Assembly: GCA_003513015.1 (NCBI GenBank)
Contig: DOTA01000276.1
Span: forward strand, 2,775-8,877
Reading direction: 5' to 3'
Origin: Chloroflexota bacterium
GTDB taxonomy: Bacteria > Chloroflexota > Anaerolineae > Anaerolineales > UBA11858
Length of the DNA: 6,103 nt
Part shown: positions 1 to 5,062 of the stretch, one piece after another
How the letters are laid out: every line of letters begins with the position of its first letter
Numbering within the stretch: position 1 is the first letter of the stretch
The notes under the pieces: generated by a model
What the model was told of the DNA's origin: nothing
What the model saw: only the letters and a program-made list of their open reading frames with translations
Database searches by the model: none
Program-made: the position numbers and the translations under genes

Positions 1-21
1 TTGGAATAATTCGCCAACCGT

Positions 22-38
22 CTTTGGGACTCCCAAAG
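22..38. repeat. 8-bp perfect dyad with 1-base centre (operator-like)
   Basis: CTTTGGGA (22-29) is followed by one C and then by its exact complement TCCCAAAG (31-38). The single-base centre is too tight for an RNA hairpin of full length but is typical of a binding site for a dimeric regulator. No regulator gene is visible in the window, so the role is inference. Confidence 0.35.
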
Positions 39-70
39 CAAATCGTTCATCTTAGTGGGTACAATGCTTT

Positions 71-94
71 GTAGGCTAGTCAAGACTAGCCTGC
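71..94. repeat. 11-bp inverted repeat; possible weak terminator or operator
   Basis: AGGCTAGTC (73-81) and GACTAGCCT (84-92) are perfect complements around AA. The pairing extends through a G-T wobble to bases 71 and 94. As RNA it would form a stem closed by a CAAG loop, followed by GAAATTTTG, so only four Ts. It could end transcription from a gene left of the window (a TAG at 72-74 lies in it) or be a dimer-binding site. The short T-run makes the terminator reading weak. Confidence 0.35.
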
Positions 95-240
95 GAAATT
101 TTGATGACGTTCTATGGAAATTGAACAATATAGTTCCCTTTCCAATAATAACTGCAAATAACCTCGGTAAAAATGTAACAACATGAGAAAAAGCCCGTTT
201 ATAAAGACAGACTGTGCTTATTTTTAATAAATTTATATAA

Positions 241-256
241 ATATTCGGAATATAAA
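241..256 (+). promoter_or_regulatory. ATATTC-G-GAATAT palindrome overlapping a possible -10 box
   Basis: ATATTC (241-246) and GAATAT (248-253) form a perfect 6-1-6 dyad. Its right half overlaps TATAAA (251-256), a fair sigma-70-type -10 element about 70 bases before the likely start of the glycosyl-1-phosphate transferase gene. No good -35 hexamer sits 16-18 bases upstream, and the region is so AT-rich that -10-like strings occur by chance. If real, a protein on the dyad would block the promoter. Confidence 0.25.
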
Positions 257-308
257 ATCATCATCCTGAGTCCTGTTTGAAAACAAGCCAGCAATTGCTT
301 CAGGATAT

Positions 309-313
309 GGAGG
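309..313 (+). promoter_or_regulatory. Shine-Dalgarno site supporting the ATG at 325
   Basis: GGAGG (309-313) lies 11 bases before the ATG at 325. The longest possible frame opens at a TTG at 277, which has no ribosome-binding sequence in front of it. The ATG at 307 has only CAGGA, two bases away, which is too close. This favours 325 as the start, although the spacing is slightly long. Confidence 0.5.
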
Positions 314-324
314 CTTCCCCCCAT

Positions 325-1836
325 ATGAACCAATTTGTATCAAATATCGATAAAGCCGTCGATATTTCCCTTGTGAAGAAAATTTCACTGGCGTCTGAAA
401 AAATATCTCGAGAAGCGCAATGGATTCTGTTTCGGGTTGTGCTATTCTTGAGCGACATCCTGATGATCGGCATTGCCTTTCGGCTCGCCTATTGGATAAG
501 GTTTCAATTATCTTTCAATATTTTTAAAGATGATGTCTATACGAGTTTCAGTTATTATCAAGTATTGTCTTTTGTTTTAGTCCCTACATGGATCGCTTTA
601 TATATCTTTCATGGGCTATATCAGAAGCAATATTTGCTCGGTGGCACACAAGAATATGATCGTGTATTCCGAGCCAGCAGCATCAGCACGTTGATTGTGA
701 TCGTTGCTGGTTTTATTGAGCCATCTATCTTAATTGCGCGCGGTTGGCTTCTAATCGCTTGGCCACTTACATTTTTCTTTCCTGCGCTGAGCAGATTCAC
801 CTTGAGAAGAGTTGTTTACCATTTGAGAAAACACGGGTATTTCTTAACCCCCGCTGTGATCATTGGGGGCAATGAGGAAGGCCGCTGGCTTGCAGAACAA
901 CTCCTAAGTTGGAGAACATCTGGATTATTGCTCGTTGGATTCGTGGATGAAAAAGTGAACCCCGGTACCCACTTATTTGGCAACTTATTTTCACTTGGCA
1001 CCGTTGATGATCTTGATGAAGTTATCACAAAATACAATATTGGGGAATTAATTCTTGCTACCAGCGCGATCTCATCTCGCAACAAGCAAATGGAAATATT
1101 TAAAAAGTATGGCGTTTCAGGCGATGTTAACGTACGCATGTCATCCGGTTTGTACGAAATCATTACTACGGGTATTACCGTTAGTGAATTGGCAAACGCA
1201 CCCTTCATTACCATCAACAAGGCCCGATTAACCGGGTGGGATGAAGTTCTAAAAATGTTTTTGGATTATGCGATCACTATTCCCGGACTGATCATCATTT
1301 CACCGTTTCTCTTGCTGATTGCTCTAGCCATCAAATTAGATTCCCCTGGGCCAGCAATCCACCGGCGGCAAGTAATGGGAATGAATGGTAAAAAATTCTT
1401 TGCTTATAAATTCCGTACCATGTACGTTAATGGCAATGAAATACTAGAAGCCTACCCGGAATTAAAAGCGGAACTTGTTGAAAATCAAAAGTTAAAAAAC
1501 GATCCTCGGGTCACAAGGATTGGGAATTTTTTGAGAAAAGCTAGCATGGATGAGTTGCCACAATTATTCAATGTTATCCGGCGAGAGATGTCACTGGTTG
1601 GCCCGCGGATGATTTCTCCACCAGAAGTTGAAAAATACCAGCAATGGAACATCAACTTACTAACAGTACGCCCTGGGATTACCGGTCCATGGCAAGTTAG
1701 CGGCAGATCCGATATTTCCTACAAAGAACGCGTCCAAATTGATATGTATTATGTACGGAACTGGTCAATTTGGTTAGATATTCAAATATTAATTCAAACT
1801 ATCCCTGCTGTTCTCAAATCCCGTGGTGCTTACTAA
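325..1836 (+). CDS. Polyprenyl-phosphate glycosyl-1-phosphate transferase (exopolysaccharide initiation)
   Basis: This integral membrane enzyme transfers a sugar-1-phosphate from a nucleotide sugar to undecaprenyl phosphate, the first step of building a surface glycan. From the ATG at 325 it is 503 residues. There are four N-terminal membrane segments (about 35-60, 77-99, 120-134, 142-158), then a Rossmann-like domain beginning VIIGGN (178-183), then a hydrophobic segment (316-336) and the bacterial sugar transferase domain to the end. Family motifs seen are KFRTM (362-366), DELPQLFNV (409-417), LVGPR (424-428) and PGITGPWQVSGRSD (450-463). This size and layout match the WcaJ/WbaP-like class. 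The sugar it uses cannot be read from sequence. Oddities are VMG where most families have R-V-G (around 350-352) and GPWQ where GLWQ is usual; I recall the first as common in Chloroflexota homologues. An upstream TTG at 277 would add 16 residues. It probably has its own promoter, with 120 AT-rich bases to the next gene. Confidence 0.93.
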   Translation: MNQFVSNIDKAVDISLVKKISLASEKISREAQWILFRVVLFLSDILMIGIAFRLAYWIRFQLSFNIFKDDVYTSFSYYQVLSFVLVPTWIALYIFHGLYQKQYLLGGTQEYDRVFRASSISTLIVIVAGFIEPSILIARGWLLIAWPLTFFFPALSRFTLRRVVYHLRKHGYFLTPAVIIGGNEEGRWLAEQLLSWRTSGLLLVGFVDEKVNPGTHLFGNLFSLGTVDDLDEVITKYNIGELILATSAISSRNKQMEIFKKYGVSGDVNVRMSSGLYEIITTGITVSELANAPFITINKARLTGWDEVLKMFLDYAITIPGLIIISPFLLLIALAIKLDSPGPAIHRRQVMGMNGKKFFAYKFRTMYVNGNEILEAYPELKAELVENQKLKNDPRVTRIGNFLRKASMDELPQLFNVIRREMSLVGPRMISPPEVEKYQQWNINLLTVRPGITGPWQVSGRSDISYKERVQIDMYYVRNWSIWLDIQILIQTIPAVLKSRGAY

Positions 1837-1893
1837 CGTAGTTATGTTTAAATATTAATATTATTATCATATTTATTATGTAGATTAATGGGA

Positions 1894-1899
1894 TAAAAT
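1894..1899 (+). promoter_or_regulatory. Possible -10 box before the heptose kinase gene
   Basis: TAAAAT (1894-1899) is a reasonable -10 element 57 bases before the kinase ATG, in a 120-base AT-rich spacer. No matching -35 is visible. An imperfect hairpin (AATGGG at 1887-1892 against CCCTATT at 1903-1909) surrounds it but lacks a T-run, so I see no terminator for the preceding gene. The kinase gene may be transcribed from here, from the upstream gene, or both. Confidence 0.2.
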
Positions 1900-1956
1900 A
1901 AACCCTATTAGGATTATTTCGGGCGAGTTAGCTTTCACAAAACAATCGAGCAAAAT

Positions 1957-2931
1957 ATGATTATCGTTCAAACACCATTAAGAGTTAGTTTCTTTGGGGG
2001 TGGTACAGATTTTCCAGCCTTCTACCATCAAGAGGGCGGAGCGGTACTGAGCGCCGCAATCGACAAATTCATTTTTGTTACAATAAAAGAACGCTTCGAC
2101 TGCAAAATTCGCGTTGGCTATACCAGTACAGAAATGGTGGATAGCATTGATGAACTCAAACACAGCCTAATTCGCGAGGCCTTGCGGAAAACCGGCATCG
2201 AACGTGGGGTTGAGATTACCACGATGGGGGATATCCCCTCCGAGGGGTCGGGGTTGGGATCATCCAGTACGGTGACGATTGGCGCCTTGCATGCCATGTA
2301 CGCCTATAATGGAGAAATCGTCCCCGCCAATCGATTAGCAGAAGAAGCCTGCGAGATAGAGATTGACATCTTGGGCAGCCCCATCGGCAAACAAGATCAA
2401 TATATTGTCGCTCACGGTGGGCTGCGGTTTATTGAGTTTCGCCAAGATGGCACCATCGAGGTTGAAAAAGTTCATTTGGGCGAAGACACATTTCGCTCTT
2501 TGAACAATAACTTCATGCTCTTTTTTACGGGAATCAGCCGCCAAGCCAATACAATTTTGAAAGAACAGAGTGCAAATATTGAAGATCGTACTACCACGTT
2601 AAGCCAACTCAAAGATATGGCCTTTGTGGCACGCCATGAACTGGAGAACAATAACATCGATGCCCTGGGAGAGTTACTCCATCAAAGTTGGGTACTAAAA
2701 AAACAACTTGCCGGGGCAATCACTACAAGCGAGATTGATGAGATGTACACAAGTGCCCGGCAAGCCGGCGCGATTGGCGGCAAAATCACGGGGGCGGGTG
2801 GAGGCGGCTTTTTACTCTTGTATTGTCCCTTTGAAAAACAAAATGCTATTCGAGCAACACTCCACGGTTTGCAGGAATTAACATTCAAAATTGAAATGGA
2901 TGGCACAAAAGTTATTTTTAATTATCGGTAA
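1957..2931 (+). CDS. hddA: D-glycero-D-manno-heptose 7-phosphate kinase (GHMP family)
   Basis: This is a cytoplasmic GHMP-superfamily sugar kinase of 324 residues. HddA phosphorylates D-glycero-alpha-D-manno-heptose 7-phosphate at C1 on the way to GDP-heptose. The N-terminus reads [17 protein letters not shown] (7-23), the substrate-side signature of this subfamily. The ATP-binding motif is [11 protein letters not shown] (94-104). GKQDQY (144-149) follows in the position of the catalytic aspartate. The third GHMP motif is KITGAGGGG (276-284) near the end. Length is normal. The ATG at 1957 has only a weak GAG upstream but gives the usual N-terminus. Only 32 bases separate it from the phosphoheptose isomerase gene, so the two are very likely co-transcribed, and that neighbour supports heptose over other sugars. 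The fallback is another GHMP sugar kinase, for example one acting on fucose or a related sugar. Confidence 0.88.
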   Translation: MIIVQTPLRVSFFGGGTDFPAFYHQEGGAVLSAAIDKFIFVTIKERFDCKIRVGYTSTEMVDSIDELKHSLIREALRKTGIERGVEITTMGDIPSEGSGLGSSSTVTIGALHAMYAYNGEIVPANRLAEEACEIEIDILGSPIGKQDQYIVAHGGLRFIEFRQDGTIEVEKVHLGEDTFRSLNNNFMLFFTGISRQANTILKEQSANIEDRTTTLSQLKDMAFVARHELENNNIDALGELLHQSWVLKKQLAGAITTSEIDEMYTSARQAGAIGGKITGAGGGGFLLLYCPFEKQNAIRATLHGLQELTFKIEMDGTKVIFNYR

Positions 2932-2963
2932 TGTAATCGCGCTCAGTCCAGGAGAAAGTCATT

Positions 2964-4136
2964 ATGCAAATTAGTCAGTATATTTCAAGTGTTGTCGAAC
3001 AAATCAAGCAATTACCCGTTGAGAAAATTGAAGCGGTTATGGAAACCTTGAATCAGGCCCGTTTAGCGGGGAAGCAAATCTTTATCATGGGGAATGGCGG
3101 CAGCGCCTCAACCGCTTCACATTTTGTTTGCGATCTGGCAAAAAATACGCGCAAAGAAGGTTGGCCTCCCTTTAAAACGATTGGTTTAACCGATAATATG
3201 GCAATTTTCTCAGCCTACGCCAATGATGAAGGTTATGAAAATGTATTTGCCCAGCAGCTCGCCAGCCTGATTAACGTGGGTGATGTTGTGATCGGCATTT
3301 CAGCAAGCGGAAATTCTCCCAACGTGCTCAAAGCGATGGATGTCGCTGCGCAGCACCAGGCGACCAGAATCGGATTTACCGGGTTCAACGGTGGAAAACT
3401 CGGCAAGATGGTAGATTTACACATCAATATTCCCAGTGACAATTATGGGCAGGTCGAAGATATCCATTTGATGCTGGAACATATGATGGTCAGTGCCATC
3501 CAAGAGCGTGTGAATACCGAAGTGGCTCCCCAGCAGGAGATTGAAGTTATCGATACCCCAACAATTTTCGCCGATGAAAACATCAGTCAGCTATTTGGGC
3601 GGCTCACCACGGTTACGGATCAGAACCTGCAACAAGAGAAGGACCCGGTGGAACTGCTCTACACCATCAGCAAAGAACTCTCGGATCATCTCGATTTACA
3701 CTCGATGCTCGAACAAATTTTATTGCTTACAGTTTACAACATTGGGGCCGATAGCGGCAGCATTTTGGTAATGGATGATGATGGCAACGTCGTTGATGGC
3801 GCTATCGCTTACTGTGGCGAAATTCAAGATCGCTCCACCCAACAACTGGCAGATACCATCCATAAAGGGTTGGCGGGATGGGTGGTTGAAAACCGGCAGG
3901 CGGCTCTAATTCCCAGCACAAACGATGATCCCCGCTGGGTGGCAAGTAGTTGGGATGAGGGCAAATCTCGCTCAGCTTTGAGCGTGCCACTTATGTCACA
4001 AGATCGAGTTGTCGGTGTGCTGACTACAGTTCAGCCGGAGCCAGGTCAATTTACACGAGATGATTTAGCCTTATTAACGGCCGTTGCCTTAACGGTTTCT
4101 GTAACCAGTGGCGTTCATCTCTCCCGGAAAGGATAA
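2964..4136 (+). CDS. gmhA: Phosphoheptose isomerase (SIS domain) fused to a GAF sensor domain
   Basis: The first ~185 residues are a SIS-fold isomerase of the GmhA type, which converts sedoheptulose 7-phosphate to D-glycero-D-manno-heptose 7-phosphate in the cytoplasm. Seen are GNGGSASTASHFVCDL (43-58), the phosphate-binding GISASGNSPN (111-120) and VEDIHLMLEH (164-173). By alignment from memory with E. coli GmhA, the zinc/catalytic positions would be H53, D57, E165 and H173. A linker of about 40 residues, rich in acidic residues and Q/T, leads to a GAF domain (about 228-385) with SGSILVMDDDGN (264-275), GLAGWVVENRQA (302-313) and SALSVPLMSQDRVVGVL (337-353). Ordinary GmhA is about 190-200 residues, so the 390-residue length reflects a true in-frame fusion with no internal stop. 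AGGAGA at 2950-2955 gives a strong ribosome-binding site 8 bases before the ATG. It lies downstream of hddA in the same direction. The GAF ligand is unknown; a regulatory role on isomerase activity is inference. Confidence 0.85.
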   Translation: MQISQYISSVVEQIKQLPVEKIEAVMETLNQARLAGKQIFIMGNGGSASTASHFVCDLAKNTRKEGWPPFKTIGLTDNMAIFSAYANDEGYENVFAQQLASLINVGDVVIGISASGNSPNVLKAMDVAAQHQATRIGFTGFNGGKLGKMVDLHINIPSDNYGQVEDIHLMLEHMMVSAIQERVNTEVAPQQEIEVIDTPTIFADENISQLFGRLTTVTDQNLQQEKDPVELLYTISKELSDHLDLHSMLEQILLLTVYNIGADSGSILVMDDDGNVVDGAIAYCGEIQDRSTQQLADTIHKGLAGWVVENRQAALIPSTNDDPRWVASSWDEGKSRSALSVPLMSQDRVVGVLTTVQPEPGQFTRDDLALLTAVALTVSVTSGVHLSRKG

Positions 4137-4139
4137 TTA

Positions 4140-4688
4140 CTACGAGGCAATAAGGTCACCCAAGGCGGCGGCTAAATCAGCATAAATTTTAGCCTCTAAA
4201 ATTTCGGGGGGACGCGGCAATCCGAGTTGTTGCTTTCCCCTTCCGGTGCGTACCAGGGCAAGTTGCCCCACACCCGCGGCCTGCCCAGCTTGCAAATCCG
4301 TCCAGGCATCCCCGATCATGATTGAGTTGGTCAAATCAACCTCTAATGCTTGGGCTGCTTGGAGCAAAAGCCCTGGACGGGGTTTACGGCAGGTGCACTG
4401 ATCATCAGGCGCATGCGGGCACATAAAAACGCCGTCAATCCGGCAGCCCTTCGTTTGCAATTCGGACACCAGTTTCTGGTTAATCGCTTGGGCAGTCTCT
4501 AACGAAATAATCCCCCGGCCAACCGCGGATTGGTTGGTGACAATGATGATCTGATACGGTCGGGCCGCAAATTGAGCTAACGCTCGCACCGCTTCCGGGA
4601 AAAATTCAACATCTTCCCAACGGAGCACATAATCGGGGCGGTTTTCGATCACCACCCCATCTCGATCTAAAAAGATGGCAGGTTTCAT
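4140..4688 (-). CDS. gmhB: D-glycero-D-manno-heptose 1,7-bisphosphate 7-phosphatase (HAD superfamily)
   Basis: This cytoplasmic HAD phosphatase removes the C7 phosphate from heptose 1,7-bisphosphate, the step after the HddA kinase. From the ATG at 4688 it is 182 residues, the family norm. Motif I is DRDGV (D8 nucleophile, D10), motif II TNQS (51-54), motif III lysine lies in CRKPRPG (K102), and motif IV is IGDAWTD (D127, D131). C90, H92, C98 and C100 form the C-H-C-C zinc site of the GmhB/HisB-type group. An upstream GTG at 4703 adds five residues, but a perfect TATAAT lies between the two starts, so MKPAIFLDRDG is preferred. No Shine-Dalgarno is seen for either. It is transcribed against hddA-gmhA and its stop is 3 bases from the gmhA stop, so it is not in their operon although it serves the same pathway. 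A histidinol-phosphatase-type role is the alternative, made unlikely by context. Confidence 0.9.
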   Translation of the reverse strand: MKPAIFLDRDGVVIENRPDYVLRWEDVEFFPEAVRALAQFAARPYQIIIVTNQSAVGRGIISLETAQAINQKLVSELQTKGCRIDGVFMCPHAPDDQCTCRKPRPGLLLQAAQALEVDLTNSIMIGDAWTDLQAGQAAGVGQLALVRTGRGKQQLGLPRPPEILEAKIYADLAAALGDLIAS

Positions 4689-4694
4689 GGCTTG

Positions 4695-4700
4695 ATTATA
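4695..4700 (-). promoter_or_regulatory. Perfect TATAAT -10 box giving a probable leaderless gmhB transcript
   Basis: On the reverse strand TATAAT (4700-4695) stands 6 bases before the ATG at 4688, so a transcript starting at the usual distance would begin on or next to that ATG. The absence of a ribosome-binding sequence fits a leaderless mRNA. The -35 is weak (TTTAGT with an 18-base spacer). Confidence 0.5.
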
Positions 4701-4743
4701 CACAGAAAGAAATGATTAACTAAACGCTAGTAAAATTGACATC

Positions 4744-4911
4744 ATCTGGCCAGCAAGATTGAGTTCGCCAGATTGGATTGAAAACAAACCCAATAGATTT
4801 GTGGATGCAACGATCCAAGGGACGACAATGGTCGCAAGCCAAAGTAAGTATTGGCAGTCCTTTGAGGAGCAAATTGCGAAACCGGCCACGAGCAAATGTA
4901 GCCGGTTTTTT
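4744..4911 (+). ncRNA. Candidate structured small RNA or long 3' UTR ending at a terminator
   Basis: Several stems can be drawn in order. ATCTGGC (4744-4750) pairs with GCCAGAT (4767-4773). A possible three-way junction is closed by CAAGGGAC (4816-4823) with GTCCTTTG (4857-4864, one G-T pair). It encloses GAC/GTC (4824-4826 with 4831-4833, AATG loop) and GCCAA/TTGGC (4838-4842 with 4851-4855). The strong terminator follows within 15 bases. It matches no RNA family I recognise, and no good promoter precedes it. Short stems also arise by chance, so this is a hypothesis only. It could equally be the tail of the hddA-gmhA transcript. Confidence 0.25.
4879..4911 (+). terminator. Rho-independent terminator, + strand
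   Basis: AAACCGGC (4879-4886) pairs exactly with GCCGGTTT (4901-4908) across a 14-base loop. The GC-rich stem runs into six Ts (4906-4911). The reverse strand has only TTT after its stem, so the signal is directional to the right. The nearest + strand gene is gmhA, ending 743 bases upstream, with the oppositely oriented phosphatase gene in between. The terminator therefore ends either a long gmhA read-through transcript or an unannotated small RNA. Confidence 0.75.
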
Positions 4912-4924
4912 ATGATTAAATTCA

Positions 4925-5031
4925 GTAGATCACGATTTTGCAAAATTTAGCACACTAAACTTGTTGAAGTGTCCCGTAATGCATCCTTCAACGCAGTTCA
5001 GGATGCTGATTACCCTAAATTCGTGATCTAC
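4925..5031. repeat. Nested inverted-repeat element with 11-bp ends
   Basis: The outer arms GTAGATCACGA (4925-4935) and TCGTGATCTAC (5021-5031) are perfect complements 107 bases end to end. Inside them ATTTAG (4945-4950) pairs with CTAAAT (5015-5020), and a further hairpin lies at 4976-5013. The right arm is almost continuous, while the left arm carries extra bases (about 4936-4944 and 4951-4975). The left part contains the perfect 12-base palindrome ATTTTGCAAAAT (4935-4946). It codes for nothing. It could be a small non-autonomous mobile or palindromic repeat, or a structured leader of the acyltransferase gene, whose ATG is 31 bases downstream. Confidence 0.55.
4976..5013. repeat. Central hairpin, 12-bp stem with a 2-base bulge
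   Basis: GTAATGCATCCT (4976-4987) pairs with AGGATGC (5000-5006), then, after a TG bulge, with ATTAC (5009-5013). The loop is 12 bases. The core (GCATCCTTC... TTCAGGATGC) resembles the 'CATCCTTCGAC...GCTCAGGATG' palindromic repeats I recall as scattered between genes in many bacterial genomes. An alternative pairing uses GTTGAAG (4963-4969) with CTTCAAC (4986-4992), so two exclusive folds are possible. There is no T-run, so it is not a standard terminator. Confidence 0.5.
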
Positions 5032-5062
5032 CAAAATTGAATACCCTTTCTCTGTCTGACCC

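Larger units (their letters stand above)
1..324. other. Non-coding AT-rich leader upstream of the glycosyl-1-phosphate transferase gene
   Basis: No convincing gene is seen here. A forward frame is open from base 3 to a TAG at 72-74 (24 codons) and could be the tail of an upstream gene, but that length is expected by chance. A reverse-strand ATG at 50-48 opens a frame leaving the left edge, also too short to judge. The stretch becomes very AT-rich from about 215 to 260. It carries three odd-centred or tightly spaced dyads (22-38, 71-94, 241-253), listed separately. I found no JUMPstart/ops-like sequence of the type that controls long capsule operons in Proteobacteria. Confidence 0.6.
4704..5062. 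other. Gene-free interval with terminator, possible RNA and inverted repeats
   Basis: Between the phosphatase and acyltransferase genes, no open frame here looks convincingly like a protein. A forward TTG frame (4759-4950) runs straight through a strong terminator. A reverse TTG frame (4943-4716) codes for a hydrophobic peptide with no recognised family. The interval divides into a left part with several stems ending in a + strand terminator (4744-4911) and a right part dominated by nested inverted repeats (4925-5031). TTGACA occurs at 4736-4741 on the + strand, but no -10 lies at the right distance. Confidence 0.6.

Noticed and set aside
1..50. Divergent gene starting at a reverse-strand ATG (50-48)
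   Set aside because: Only about 16 codons are visible, with no good ribosome-binding site, so it cannot be supported from this window.
3..74. Tail of an upstream gene ending at TAG 72-74
   Set aside because: Twenty-three open codons are expected by chance and the peptide matches nothing I recognise.
816..1220. Reverse-strand open frame of 134 codons inside the glycosyl-1-phosphate transferase gene
   Set aside because: It lies wholly inside a gene with clear family motifs, has no recognisable domain, and is a frame shadow.
4736..4741. TTGACA as a -35 box for a small RNA
   Set aside because: The hexamer is perfect, but at 16-18 bases downstream there is only TTGAGT-like sequence and no acceptable -10, so no promoter was called.
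4759..4950. Forward 63-codon frame starting at TTG
   Set aside because: It reads through the strong terminator at 4879-4911, has no ribosome-binding site, and matches no family I recognise.
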